NCBI RefSeq assembly: GCF_026011715.1
Contig: NZ_BRVM01000010.1
Span: 1 to 64,000 of the forward strand
DNA length: 64,000 bases
Direction of reading: 5' to 3'
Origin: Cytobacillus sp. NCCP-133
Lineage (GTDB): Bacteria > Bacillota > Bacilli > Bacillales > Cytobacillaceae
Positions 47,930 through 57,897 of the stretch are shown here, one piece after another. Under the pieces are notes generated by a model, which saw only the letters and a program-made list of their open reading frames with translations, had not been told where the DNA came from and did no database searches. The first letter of the stretch is position 1; each line of letters opens with the position of its first letter. Made by a program: the position numbers and the translations under genes.

Positions 47930-49597
47930 ATGAAATTTGTAAAAAATGACCAAACAGCCGTTTTCGCATTAGGCGGCCTGGGAGAAATCGGAAAAAACAC
48001 CTATGGAGTACAATTTCAGGATGAAATCATCCTAATTGATGCAGGAATTAAATTCCCGGAGGATGAACTGCTCGGAATTGATTATGTTATTCCTGATTAC
48101 ACCTATCTGGTAAAAAATGCTGATAAAATAAAAGGTTTATTTATTACTCACGGGCATGAAGATCATATCGGAGGGATTCCTTATCTTCTAAGAGAAGTGA
48201 ATATCCCGGTGTACGGCGGTAAACTTGCACTCGGCCTGCTTAGGAACAAACTTGAAGAACATGGGCTTCTAAGGCAGACAGCCCTTCATGAAATAAAGGA
48301 AGATGACATTATAAAATTCAGAAAGACTTCTGTTACATTCTTCCGCACAACCCATAGTATCCCGGATTCATATGGGATCGTCGTAAAAACCCCTCCTGGA
48401 CAAGTTGTCCATACGGGAGACTTTAAATTTGACTTCACCCCGGTCGGTGAACCAGCAAACCTAACAAAAATGGCGGAAATTGGAAAAGAAGGTGTTCTTT
48501 GTCTTCTTTCTGATAGTACAAACAGTGAAATCCCTGACTTTACAATGTCTGAACGCCGAGTAGGCGAAAGCATTCATGATATTTTCCGCAAAGTGGAAGG
48601 CAGGGTCATTTTTGCTACTTTCGCATCCAATATCCATCGCCTACAGCAGGTTACAGAAGCAGCCGTTTCAAATGGCAGGAAAATTGCTGTCTTTGGACGA
48701 AGCATGGAAGCAGCTATCAATATTGGGCAGGATTTAGGATACATCCAAGCTCCAAAGGATACTTTCATTGATTCTAACCAGATTAACCGTCTTCCGGCAA
48801 ACCAGGTTACAATCCTTTGTACCGGGAGCCAGGGAGAACCGATGGCAGCATTGTCTAGAATTGCAAATGGAACACACCGTCAAATTCAGATAATCCCTGG
48901 TGATACAGTCGTATTCTCTTCTTCACCTATTCCAGGAAACACAATCAGTGTCAGCCGAACCATTGACAGACTTTCCCGCGCCGGAGCTGATGTCATCTAT
49001 GGTAAGCTAAGCAATATTCATACATCTGGACACGGCGGCCAGGAAGAACAGAAGCTAATGCTCCGTTTAATCAAGCCAAAGTTCTTTATGGCGATTCATG
49101 GAGAATACAGAATGCAAAAAATGCACGCAAAATTGGCCGTTGACTGCGGGGTTGAAGAGGAAAACTGCTTTATCATGGACAATGGCGAAGTGCTAGCATT
49201 AAGTGAAGATTCAGCACAGGTAGCCGGTAAGATTCCTTCTGGTTCAGTGTATATTGATGGCAGCGGAATAGGCGATATTGGCAATATTGTCCTAAGAGAC
49301 CGCCGAATTCTTTCTGAGGAAGGATTGGTTGTCGTTGTGGTCAGCATCAATATGAAAGACTTTAAAATTGCAGCCGGACCTGACTTGATTTCCCGCGGGT
49401 TCGTCTACATGAGGGAATCCGGAGATTTAATTAATGATGCCCAGGCTCTTATTACAAAGCACTTAAGCAGAGTAATGGAACGCAAAACCACGCAATGGTC
49501 TGAAATCAAAAATGAGATCACGGATACACTAGCTCCATTCCTTTATGAAAAAACCAAGCGCCGTCCAATGATACTGCCAATAATCATGGAAGTATAA
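47930..49597 (+). CDS. rnjA: RnjA, ribonuclease J1
   Basis: A 555-residue metallo-beta-lactamase/beta-CASP nuclease with 5'-3' exo- and endonuclease activity. Metal site [10 protein letters not shown] (about 71-80), second His in HSIPDSYG, Asp in HTGDFKFD, beta-CASP motifs TGSQGEP and [10 protein letters not shown], and a C-terminal domain. Central to mRNA decay and 16S maturation. Confidence 0.97.
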   Translation: MKFVKNDQTAVFALGGLGEIGKNTYGVQFQDEIILIDAGIKFPEDELLGIDYVIPDYTYLVKNADKIKGLFITHGHEDHIGGIPYLLREVNIPVYGGKLALGLLRNKLEEHGLLRQTALHEIKEDDIIKFRKTSVTFFRTTHSIPDSYGIVVKTPPGQVVHTGDFKFDFTPVGEPANLTKMAEIGKEGVLCLLSDSTNSEIPDFTMSERRVGESIHDIFRKVEGRVIFATFASNIHRLQQVTEAAVSNGRKIAVFGRSMEAAINIGQDLGYIQAPKDTFIDSNQINRLPANQVTILCTGSQGEPMAALSRIANGTHRQIQIIPGDTVVFSSSPIPGNTISVSRTIDRLSRAGADVIYGKLSNIHTSGHGGQEEQKLMLRLIKPKFFMAIHGEYRMQKMHAKLAVDCGVEEENCFIMDNGEVLALSEDSAQVAGKIPSGSVYIDGSGIGDIGNIVLRDRRILSEEGLVVVVVSINMKDFKIAAGPDLISRGFVYMRESGDLINDAQALITKHLSRVMERKTTQWSEIKNEITDTLAPFLYEKTKRRPMILPIIMEV

Positions 49598-49598
49598 T

Positions 49599-49638
49599 AA
49601 AAAGGCTGTATCGCTCTTTTCGAGTGATACAGCCTTTT
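49599..49638. terminator. Bidirectional terminator between rnjA and ktrC
   Basis: AAAAAGGCTGTATC and GATACAGCCTTTTT arms. Confidence 0.9.
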
Positions 49639-49653
49639 TGCGTAATGAAAGGA

Positions 49654-50313
49654 CTAAGACATTACCTTCTTTTCAAACCTGTTGATATCCACATCAGCTC
49701 CGATGACGATTAGAATATCATCATATTGGATTTTTTCATTTGCCTGAGGGGATACAATAATCTCATTCTTTCTTTTTATTGCTACAATGTTAATTCCATA
49801 CTTCGCACGGATATCGAGATCAATAATGCTGTGCCCTGCAAGCTTTTCATTCGCAACAATTTCAACAATACTGTGCTCATCTGAAAGCTCAAGATAATCA
49901 AGAACATTATTGGACACGATACTATGTGCAATTCTTTTGCCCATATCTCTTTCTGGATGGACCACATGATCTGCTCCTATTTTTCTTAATACTTTTTCAT
50001 GATAATCATTCTGGGCCTTAACAGTTATCTTGTTGACCCCCAGCTCTTTTAAAATTAGAGTTGTCAGGATGGAGGCCTGAATATTATCTCCAATAGCAAC
50101 TATAACATGGTCAAAATTCCTGATTCCAAGTCCCTTAATTACCGATTCATCAGTCGTATCGCCAACAACTGCATGCGAAGCAATTCTGGCAAATTCATTT
50201 ACTCGATCCTCATTTGAGTCAATCGCCATTACTTCCATGCCTTCTTCAGCCAGCGCACGGCAGATACTTCCGCCAAAACGTCCAAGTCCAATAACAGCAA
50301 ATTCTTTCTTCAT
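49654..50313 (-). CDS. ktrC: KtrC, RCK subunit of potassium uptake
   Basis: A 219-residue cytosolic gating subunit: an RCK_N domain with the nucleotide motif IGLGRFGGSICRALAEEG and MAIDSNEDRV, and an RCK_C domain (about 140-218). It gates a KtrB/KtrD membrane channel encoded elsewhere. In B. subtilis KtrC (YkqB), next to rnjA, is inhibited by c-di-AMP. Confidence 0.94.
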   Translation of the reverse strand: MKKEFAVIGLGRFGGSICRALAEEGMEVMAIDSNEDRVNEFARIASHAVVGDTTDESVIKGLGIRNFDHVIVAIGDNIQASILTTLILKELGVNKITVKAQNDYHEKVLRKIGADHVVHPERDMGKRIAHSIVSNNVLDYLELSDEHSIVEIVANEKLAGHSIIDLDIRAKYGINIVAIKRKNEIIVSPQANEKIQYDDILIVIGADVDINRFEKKVMS

Positions 50314-50505
50314 TTAATATTCCTCCAACCCAGTTAGCAATATAGACAATAATAACATATTAGCATGTGCTGCAGGAATGCAAGAAACATCATAAGCTGA
50401 ATGTCTTCAATAAAAATAGCTGTTCCACAAACCCAATGTCTTATTAAAATATAAAGAGCCTCCCAAAAAATGCTCGGTATAATAACTTACGCTATAACAA
50501 ATATC

Positions 50506-52323
50506 TTAAATAGCTTCTAGCATGTTGAACTGTGCTTTTACCAGATGGTAATATTCCCCTTTAAGATTCATGAGCTGGTCATGATTTCCTTGTTCAAGTA
50601 CACTCCCATGATCCAATACAAAGATTTGATCAGATTCGCGGATCGTAGAAAGTCTGTGTGCGATAATGATGGCTGTTCTGCCATTCAGAAGTTTCTTTAA
50701 TGCTTCCTGGATTTTCACTTCTGTTTCAGTGTCTATGCTTGCTGTTGCTTCATCTAGAATCAGAATTCGCGGGTCTGCAAGCAAGGCTCTGGCAAATGAA
50801 AGAAGCTGCCTTTCTCCTACGGAAAGGATATTTCCTCGTTCTTCTACTTCCGTTTCATATCCCTTAGGCAGCTTTTCTATAAACCCGTGGGCACCTACTG
50901 CCTTAGCAGCATCCTTTACTTCTTCATCCGTAGCATTCGGTCTGCCGAAACGGATGTTATCAAAAATCGTTCCAGAAAAAATAAAGGTATCCTGCAGGAC
51001 AACACTTATTTGATGGCGCAAACTGGATAAAGATACATCCTTCAAGTTGCGGCCGTCAATCTTTACAGCACCGCTAGTGGGATCATAAAATCGGCTGATT
51101 AAATTGGCAATCGTCGTTTTTCCTGACCCGGTATGCCCAACAAGTGCAACAGTCTGCCCCGCCTCCATCTCAAGACTAACTTTATTTAAGGCAGTCCTTT
51201 TCTCATCATAGGAAAAGACTACTTCCTCAAATTCAATATGGCCTTTTATATTCTGAAGTTTCATTGCGTTGCTTTTTTCGGAGACAATTGGTTTTTCATC
51301 AAGAAATTCAAAAATCCTTTCAGAAGAAGCCATTCCCATCAGCAGCTGGTTATATACCATCCCAAGCCTTGATATTGGTTCCCAAAACATGCCCAGATAA
51401 AAAGCAAATGAGACAAAAACACCAATGGTAATAGCCTCACTTTGGATTAAATGTGCACCATACCAAATTAAAACAGCTGTGCCTAGTGCATTTGTCAATT
51501 CGACAAGAGGTCTGAACATAGCATTTTTCTGTGAAGCTGACCGCCAGCTTTCAAAGCTTTCTGTATTCACTCCATCAAAGAATGCCATATTTTCTTTTTC
51601 CTGTGTAAAGGACTGAGTAATCCTAATTCCCTGAATGCTTTCATTTAAATGTGAATTCAGCTTTGATTGTTTTAAACGGACGGCTTGCCAAGATCTTCTG
51701 ATATTTCTCCGAAGTGAGGTAGATATAAAAAACATGATTGGCATTATAACCATTATGGCCAATGTCAGTTCAGGGCTTAATGTAAATAAGATAATAAAGA
51801 TGCCTGCAAGCATAATAAGATCCATCAGCAGGTTTATTACGCCATTCGTAAAGAGTTCCTGCAAGGAGTTAATGTCATTCATGATCCGGACTAATATCGA
51901 TCCCGCCGAACGCTGGTCAAAGAATCGGTGTGAAAGTGTCTGTACATGCGTAAAAAGATGTTTCCGAAGGTCATAGATAACACTTTGTCCAAGCATGTTC
52001 ATCCATTTAATCCGGAAATAGTTAGCTACATAAGACATGGTGTATAGTCCCGCAATTAGTGATACTAGGATGGCCAGGAACTGCCCATCCTTTTCAATTA
52101 ACGCTTTATCAAGTGTATAGACACCTATTAAAATCGGAATAACCAGCCTAACACCTGTATTGATTAAAACCATAATGATTGACAGCGGCAGCAATTTTTT
52201 CCGGTATGGTTTCATATAACTGAATAGGCGCATCATTTGCTTCCAGTTGAATGGCTTCTCAATTACATCTTCAGTTGAATATTGAAACCTGTTTAAGACT
52301 TTTTCGTTTTTTTCCTTTTTCAA
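50506..52323 (-). CDS. ABC exporter half, permease-ATPase (YfiC-like)
   Basis: A 605-residue fusion: six helices (about 25-330) and an ATPase domain (about 360-600) with Walker A GHTGSGKTT, Walker B ILILDEATAS and the ABC signature as LSVGERQLLS, a variant of LSGGQ. With its neighbour it probably forms a heterodimeric exporter like YfiB/YfiC or BmrC/D. Start TTG at 52323 after AGGAGGTG, 12 nt from the upstream gene. Confidence 0.9.
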   Translation of the reverse strand: MKKEKNEKVLNRFQYSTEDVIEKPFNWKQMMRLFSYMKPYRKKLLPLSIIMVLINTGVRLVIPILIGVYTLDKALIEKDGQFLAILVSLIAGLYTMSYVANYFRIKWMNMLGQSVIYDLRKHLFTHVQTLSHRFFDQRSAGSILVRIMNDINSLQELFTNGVINLLMDLIMLAGIFIILFTLSPELTLAIMVIMPIMFFISTSLRRNIRRSWQAVRLKQSKLNSHLNESIQGIRITQSFTQEKENMAFFDGVNTESFESWRSASQKNAMFRPLVELTNALGTAVLIWYGAHLIQSEAITIGVFVSFAFYLGMFWEPISRLGMVYNQLLMGMASSERIFEFLDEKPIVSEKSNAMKLQNIKGHIEFEEVVFSYDEKRTALNKVSLEMEAGQTVALVGHTGSGKTTIANLISRFYDPTSGAVKIDGRNLKDVSLSSLRHQISVVLQDTFIFSGTIFDNIRFGRPNATDEEVKDAAKAVGAHGFIEKLPKGYETEVEERGNILSVGERQLLSFARALLADPRILILDEATASIDTETEVKIQEALKKLLNGRTAIIIAHRLSTIRESDQIFVLDHGSVLEQGNHDQLMNLKGEYYHLVKAQFNMLEAI

Positions 52324-52334
52324 ACTGGCACCTC

Positions 52335-54095
52335 CTAACCTGTATGTGATTGCAGAACCTTATCCCGGTCCTGATATTGAATATCGTAGATTCGCTGATA
52401 TGGACCTTTATTTTTCAGAAGCATATCATGTGTGCCTCTTTCAGCTACAACTCCATTATCAAGTACTAGAATTTCATCTGCATGCTTTAAGGAAGAAATT
52501 CTGTGGGCAATAATAAAGGTTGTGCGGTTTGCCATTACTTCTTTCAATGCTTTTTGGATCCTGAATTCAGTTTCCATATCAACTGCGCTTGTAGCATCAT
52601 CCAAAATTAGAATGCTAGGGTCGGTACATATCGCACGAGCGATTGCAATCCGCTGCTTCTGGCCGCCTGACAGGCCCATCCCTCTTTCCCCAAGAATGGT
52701 ATCGTATTTGTCCGGAAGCTCCATGATAAAGTCATGTGCCTGGGCGTGTTTCGCTGCTTCCACAATTTCGTCCATGGAGGCATTTGGCATTCCAAATGCA
52801 ATATTTGCTTTAATTGATGAAGAAAATAAAAATGACTCCTGCAGAACAAATCCAATGTTTCTTCTTAGCGACTGAAGAGAGTACTCATTTACGTTCACTC
52901 CATCAATCAGTACTTCGCCGCCAGCAGGCTCGTAAAACCTAGTCATCAGCTGTGTTAAGCTTGTCTTCCCTGATCCAGTTGAGCCTATTAGGCCAATTAC
53001 CTTTCCTGGCTCTGCGTGAAAGGTAATATTGCTTAACGCATCCTTATCTTCTTTTGTGTATTTTAGCGTAACATTGCGAAATTCAACCTCACCCACCAAG
53101 CGCTCTGCAACTAAAGGATAATCTTTGCTTTCAATTTCATTGTCAGCTTCCAATATTTCAAGCAGCCGTTCGCCAGATGCCTTTGATTGAGAAAAGAGGT
53201 TTACAATGAATCCTAGATTCATAATTGGCCACATGATGTACCAGACAAGGCTATAGAAAGCAACAAGCTCTCCCGGCTTTAAACTTCCCTCCATTACCAG
53301 AAATCCGCCGTATGCCAGCAATAATACGACACTTAAATTACCCAAAAACTCCATTAACGGGAAATACTTAGCCCATATGTCCGAAGTGAAAAGATATTTG
53401 TCCTTGTAATCGCTATTAGAATCGTTAAATTTATTAATCTCATAATCTTCCCGTGATAATGATTTAACTGTATTGATGCCGCTTATATTTTCCTGGACTT
53501 TTGTATTCAGGCGCCCAAATGACTTGCGGATGCTCCGGAAAGCCGGGTGAACAGCCTTATCAAACTTGAATGTGACAACCGCCAGGAACGGCAAGGTGAT
53601 AAGAGTTACGATTGTTAGCGGGATAGAATAGAAGAACATAACCGAAATGCTTATCAAAATTAATAAAACGAAACGGATTAGTTCTGAAAAACCAAAGGAA
53701 AGAAAAAAACGAAACCCTTCTACATCAGCTGTTAAACGAGACATCAAGTCACCCGTTTTGGCGTTGTCATAATACCTGAACGACAATAATTGAAGCTTCT
53801 CATAAAGAGCATTCCTTAGCCTATAAACTGATGTAATGCCAAATAAATCACCAGTATATTGATGGATATAGGTTGCTGCACCCTTTATTGCCATAATGCC
53901 AATAAACCCTAAAGCCAAATAAGGAATCCATCCATATTGTCCTCCAATGATAACCTCGTCAATTGTCACCTGCAGAATCATGGGATACACAACGGTTATC
54001 GCTGTTACCACAAACAAAAATAAAATGGACCATAAAAAGTAATGTTTATATGGCCAGTAGTACTGCTTTAATTTTTTAAATGTTTCCAACTGCAT
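52335..54095 (-). CDS. ABC exporter half, permease-ATPase (YfiB-like)
   Basis: A 586-residue partner with the same layout: six helices, Walker A GSTGSGKTS, a canonical LSGGQKQRIAIARA signature and ILILDDATSAVD. The Walker B end reads DD instead of DE, the usual degenerate site of heterodimeric exporters. The substrate is unknown; drugs or lipids are typical. ATG at 54095 sits very close to GAGGGGG; TTG at 54089 is an alternative start with better spacing. Confidence 0.9.
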   Translation of the reverse strand: MQLETFKKLKQYYWPYKHYFLWSILFLFVVTAITVVYPMILQVTIDEVIIGGQYGWIPYLALGFIGIMAIKGAATYIHQYTGDLFGITSVYRLRNALYEKLQLLSFRYYDNAKTGDLMSRLTADVEGFRFFLSFGFSELIRFVLLILISISVMFFYSIPLTIVTLITLPFLAVVTFKFDKAVHPAFRSIRKSFGRLNTKVQENISGINTVKSLSREDYEINKFNDSNSDYKDKYLFTSDIWAKYFPLMEFLGNLSVVLLLAYGGFLVMEGSLKPGELVAFYSLVWYIMWPIMNLGFIVNLFSQSKASGERLLEILEADNEIESKDYPLVAERLVGEVEFRNVTLKYTKEDKDALSNITFHAEPGKVIGLIGSTGSGKTSLTQLMTRFYEPAGGEVLIDGVNVNEYSLQSLRRNIGFVLQESFLFSSSIKANIAFGMPNASMDEIVEAAKHAQAHDFIMELPDKYDTILGERGMGLSGGQKQRIAIARAICTDPSILILDDATSAVDMETEFRIQKALKEVMANRTTFIIAHRISSLKHADEILVLDNGVVAERGTHDMLLKNKGPYQRIYDIQYQDRDKVLQSHTG

Positions 54096-54259
54096 CCCCC
54101 TCAACTTGTGGAAAATTTAGAAAAATCAGAACGTACTATTAAATATATCGGGTTTCGAAGTATATTTCCACCCTTTTTTGTGTGATTTTTCCACTTTTTT
54201 TATTATTGGCATCCTATTGAGTTTATTCTTTGTGGTTCTCAAAAATATGACCCTTTAAT

Positions 54260-54418
54260 AAAATTGGAGATTAAGTTACAACCTACAACCCGAAGAAAGT
54301 CAGGCAATTGTCGAAGGGCCTAATGTAAGTACAGACATTAGGTTAAAACGGAAAATATGGAGCGATGGGCTGCTTAGAAAAGCCCTCAAAGAAGCTCTTG
54401 ATGCTAATGGCATTTAGA
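54260..54418 (+). pseudogene. Orphan coding-like remnant
   Basis: A 50-codon open stretch without a start, ending at the TAG at 54416-54418. Its last part reads RLKRKIWSDGLLRKALKEAL, a regular amphipathic helix with a protein-like composition. I do not recognise a family. It could be the 3' end of a lost gene or chance. It lies in the 516-bp gap between the ABC genes and dapL. Confidence 0.3.
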
Positions 54419-54493
54419 TTCCATTCCCTCATCAGATCCTCATTCAGAAATAAGCAGGCACTGAGCGGGAAAAAAGGTAAATTTTGTAAAAAA

Positions 54494-54605
54494 TAAAGCT
54501 GAATGCAGGGCCCTTTTCAAAAAGGCAGTGCAATCAGCTTTTTAATAAATTCCTTCATTTAACCATTTTTCTTAAAGAAAAAAATAGCTGCCAAAAAGCA
54601 GGCAT
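54494..54605 (-). terminator. Terminators downstream of dapL
   Basis: Two hairpins on the minus strand after dapL: CTGC-TTTTTG-GCAG followed by CTATTTTTTT (near 54580-54600), then a larger one with AAAGCTGA and TCAGCTTT arms enclosing a CCTTTTTG/CAAAAAGG-like inner stem (54494-54542). Confidence 0.55.
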
Positions 54606-54611
54606 CCTTCA

Positions 54612-55742
54612 TTAACCTTTATATTTTAAATACGCTGCAATGAAATCAATTGCTTTTTCGATTGCCGTTTCATCTGGATTCAATTTGGCATGGTGAAGTC
54701 CATATTCAGATTCCACTCCCAGCCAAAACATAAAGCCGGGTATTTTTTCGAGCATATAGCCAAAATCTTCACCCGTCATTGCTTCCCGGCATTCAACTAC
54801 ATTCATCTCTGTATTGGAACGGGCAAACTCCATGAATTCTCTCGTTAACGTTTCTTCGTTGTATACCTGGTGATACATGCTCCCAAAATCGGTTAAAGCC
54901 TCACATTCAAATCCAACTTCTACTCCTCTTACAAGCGCCTTAACCCGGCTTTTTACTTTTTTCATAGATTCAGGAGAAAGCGTCCGGATCGTTCCCTCAA
55001 GCCTTGCTTTTTCAGCAATAATATTTTGTACAGTACCTCCAGTTATTTTTCCAATCGTAATAACAGCACTGTCGAGCGGGTCGACATTTCTTGAAACAAC
55101 GGACTGCAGCTGGCTGACCAATGCGCAGGCCGCAACCACCATATCGTTGGTGTTGTGCGGGTATGCAGCATGGCCGCCTTTTCCTTTTAAATCGATGAAC
55201 AATTCGGAGGTGTTGGCGAACAGCAGGCCTTCCCGTAAAGCAATCGTTCCGACAGGATACTCAGGAGCAATATGAAGAGCTATAATCATATCAGGCTTCC
55301 ATTCTTGCATAATGTCCGATTTTAGCATTGGTTCAGCTCCACCGGGACCCTCTTCTGCAGGCTGGAAAATGAACAGTAAATCATCATTGATTCGTTCTTT
55401 CACAAATCTGGTGATCAGCCCCAAGGCAATCGTCATATGCAAGTCATGTCCGCAGGCATGCATTTGATCCTTATGCTCTGACTTAAATGGCAAACCTGTT
55501 TCTTCAACTATTGGCAGTCCATCCATGTCAGCTCTGTAACCAATCATCTTGGAAGGATTATTCCCATTGATTTTTACGAAAATCCCTGTTTTCCATGTTT
55601 TTATCTCGAGATTTTCCTGCGGCAGTGAATCTATGTAATTTAACAAAAACTGCTGTGTTTTGTATTCTTGAAATCCAATTTCAGGAATTTTATGAAGTTC
55701 TCTACGGATATCAATTAAAGCATTTGTCCCACTCATGGGCAT
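54612..55742 (-). CDS. dapL: DapL, N-acetyl-diaminopimelate deacetylase
   Basis: A 376-residue M20 amidohydrolase (YkuR). Metal ligands: [10 protein letters not shown] (about 95-104), EEGPGG and HHAKLNPDE-type C-terminal His. It removes acetyl from N-acetyl-LL-diaminopimelate in the acetylase branch of lysine and peptidoglycan synthesis. It lies 62 nt after dapH, the same pair as in B. subtilis. Start ATG at 55742 or 55736. Confidence 0.93.
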   Translation of the reverse strand: MPMSGTNALIDIRRELHKIPEIGFQEYKTQQFLLNYIDSLPQENLEIKTWKTGIFVKINGNNPSKMIGYRADMDGLPIVEETGLPFKSEHKDQMHACGHDLHMTIALGLITRFVKERINDDLLFIFQPAEEGPGGAEPMLKSDIMQEWKPDMIIALHIAPEYPVGTIALREGLLFANTSELFIDLKGKGGHAAYPHNTNDMVVAACALVSQLQSVVSRNVDPLDSAVITIGKITGGTVQNIIAEKARLEGTIRTLSPESMKKVKSRVKALVRGVEVGFECEALTDFGSMYHQVYNEETLTREFMEFARSNTEMNVVECREAMTGEDFGYMLEKIPGFMFWLGVESEYGLHHAKLNPDETAIEKAIDFIAAYLKYKG

Positions 55743-55804
55743 TTTCCCCTTTCTGTCTATTTAGAAAAAGCGCGGATATAATCCACGCTTTAGTTTAATT
55801 GCAA

Positions 55805-56515
55805 TTATAGCTGACGAAGTTCCTGCTTAATTTCTGTTTTGGATTTTGTTTTCTCATCGATTTCTTTTATCACGCGTGCCGGAGTGCCTGCAACAACAGT
55901 ATAAGGAGGAACATCGTCAATGACGATTGCGCCAGCAGCAACAACAGCGCCCTTACCTACTGTTACACCTTCAAGAACCACAGCATTAGCACCGATGACA
56001 ACATCATCCTCAACAACAACCGGTTTAGCTGAAGGAGGCTCGATAACTCCTGCCAATACAGTTCCAGCACCAATGTGGCAGTTTTTTCCGACAGTTGCTC
56101 TGCCGCCAAGGACAACGTTCATATCGATCATGGTGCCTTCACCGATAACGGACCCAATATTAATGGAAGCACCCATCATGATAACTGCATTATCGCCGAT
56201 CTCAACCTGGTCACGGATAATAGCACCCGGTTCAATGCGCGCTTTAATATTTTTCATATCAAGCAAAGGAATCGCAGAGTTTCTGCGGTCGTTTTCAATC
56301 ACATAATCTTCAATTTTTGACTGGCTGGATTCGATAGCCTGGCTAATTTCAGCCCATTCACCAAATACAACCCCAGTATTGCCGTTTAAAAAAGTTTTAG
56401 CTGAAGGCCCGAAGTCGATCCCTTCTAAATCTCCTTTTACATAAACCTTTACAGGTGTTGACTTTGTGCTGTTTTGGATAAATGAAATAATTTCGTTTGC
56501 ATCCATCATTTTCAT
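55805..56515 (-). CDS. dapH: DapH, tetrahydrodipicolinate N-acetyltransferase
   Basis: A 236-residue left-handed beta-helix enzyme (YkuQ). Hexapeptide repeats run from about 90 to 205 ([47 protein letters not shown]). It acetylates tetrahydrodipicolinate, the step before transamination and DapL. Nearly identical in pattern to the B. subtilis enzyme. Confidence 0.96.
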   Translation of the reverse strand: MKMMDANEIISFIQNSTKSTPVKVYVKGDLEGIDFGPSAKTFLNGNTGVVFGEWAEISQAIESSQSKIEDYVIENDRRNSAIPLLDMKNIKARIEPGAIIRDQVEIGDNAVIMMGASINIGSVIGEGTMIDMNVVLGGRATVGKNCHIGAGTVLAGVIEPPSAKPVVVEDDVVIGANAVVLEGVTVGKGAVVAAGAIVIDDVPPYTVVAGTPARVIKEIDEKTKSKTEIKQELRQL

Positions 56516-56669
56516 ATTAAAAGTCCTCCTCTATGTATAACTTTGCAACTAGAATTACTTTAACAAACAAAAGCATTGAAAACAAGAATTATCACATGGA
56601 ATTTAACGTTTAATCAATCATGCCGCTTTCGCTATATCCCTATATTTTCCAGGCAGCAGAAAGCAACCT

Positions 56670-57554
56670 TCATTGCCTTTCTTCTTCAATATGCTCTTTT
56701 ATTAATTCAGCAAAAGCCTGTACCTGTTTAAGCTGAAAAGCAGTCTCATAGCCAAGCAGCCAAGTATCGCGCTTTATAGGCATGTTATGCTCATCCAGAA
56801 GCGGTATCTTAAAAATATTTTTTTCTGCACCATTCAGGGTAATGGCCGGAAGAATAGCGTACCCAATCCCATTGAAAGTCATCTGTTTGCATGTCTCGAT
56901 TTGATCTACCACAATGGTCCTTTTAGGCGAAGTCTTAAATTGCCTTAGCCACCAGTCCTGAATTTCCTGGTAATAATTTGAATCACTTTTAAATTGAATG
57001 AATGGACGATCCGTTTCAAGAACCTGTTCAGGCCTTGTAATCTCCGTATCTACAAGATAGAGACTATCTTTAAAAAGGGGAATCTTTACCCCTTTCCAGT
57101 CAGGGGTACCCCGAATAATTCCTATATGCACTTGGTCATCATAGAGAGATTTTAATATTTCACTGCTCCAGCCAGTAATCAGAGAAATTTTTGCTTGCGG
57201 ATACCGGCTTACAAATTTTTTTAGCACTTGAGGCAGCCAGTTCTGTCCTACAATGGAAGCTACCGCTATTTTTAGAGTCCCATGCACTTCTGAATTTAAG
57301 GCAGTGATCGACTCCCTCACTTTTTCCTCCTTCACCAGCACTTCGTTAACGAAGTGGATGACAAGTTCACCTGCTGGTGTCAGAGACAAGCCTTTCTGAG
57401 AACGGATGAAAAGCCTGCTCCCCCACTCTTTCTCAATATTCACAAGGCGCTGGGATAATGCCGGCTGAGACACAAATAATCTTTCAGCCGCTTTTCTCAT
57501 ATTCATTTCCTGAGCCAATACAGATAGAAGATGGAATTCCGTAAGTGAAGACAT
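56670..57554 (-). CDS. ccpC: CcpC, LysR-type regulator of TCA genes
   Basis: A 294-residue LysR protein: helix-turn-helix at about 15-60 (MRKAAERLFVSQPALSQRL) and a citrate-type effector domain (VASIVGQNWLPQVLKKF; VDQIETCKQMTFNGIGYAIL). B. subtilis CcpC (YkuM) represses citZ and citB and responds to citrate. The sequence and the neighbourhood with ykuL both support this. Divergent from a 60-aa membrane protein gene. Confidence 0.9.
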   Translation of the reverse strand: MSSLTEFHLLSVLAQEMNMRKAAERLFVSQPALSQRLVNIEKEWGSRLFIRSQKGLSLTPAGELVIHFVNEVLVKEEKVRESITALNSEVHGTLKIAVASIVGQNWLPQVLKKFVSRYPQAKISLITGWSSEILKSLYDDQVHIGIIRGTPDWKGVKIPLFKDSLYLVDTEITRPEQVLETDRPFIQFKSDSNYYQEIQDWWLRQFKTSPKRTIVVDQIETCKQMTFNGIGYAILPAITLNGAEKNIFKIPLLDEHNMPIKRDTWLLGYETAFQLKQVQAFAELIKEHIEEERQ

Positions 57555-57661
57555 CGCCAGCTCCCCTTAATAACTTTTTCTTATAGTATATCTTAAATTT
57601 ATTAGAAATTCATTATCATAAAAATGCGAATAAAATGTTATCAACAGGAGGTGGAAGATTT

Positions 57662-57844
57662 ATGGAACTTTTGATTTTTTCCTTAATTGGTTTTGCTGCC
57701 GGCAACTTCAATATCAGCATTAGCTTTTTTCTCGATGTCGGTTCTATTATGGGCGCAAATAAAATTTCCGTTCGGATTCTCAAATGGCATCTATATGCTA
57801 TTACGCTCCTTCTAATCATTCAGCTTCTGATTAGAATCATTTAA
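57662..57844 (+). CDS. Small two-helix membrane protein, 60 aa
   Basis: A 60-residue protein with helices at about 2-17 and 42-59. ATG at 57662 after AGGAGGTGG. Its start is 107 bp from ccpC in divergent orientation, so CcpC could control it. Not assigned to a family. Confidence 0.65.
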   Translation: MELLIFSLIGFAAGNFNISISFFLDVGSIMGANKISVRILKWHLYAITLLLIIQLLIRII

Positions 57845-57849
57845 GACTA

Positions 57850-57880
57850 AAAAAGCCCTGCATTTCTATGCAGAGCTTTT
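57850..57880. terminator. Bidirectional terminator
   Basis: AAAAGC, one mismatch, CTGCAT-TTCT-ATGCAG and GCTTTT arms, between the 60-aa gene and the converging MFS gene. Confidence 0.75.
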
Positions 57881-57897
57881 GCTTGAAATAAGGAAAT

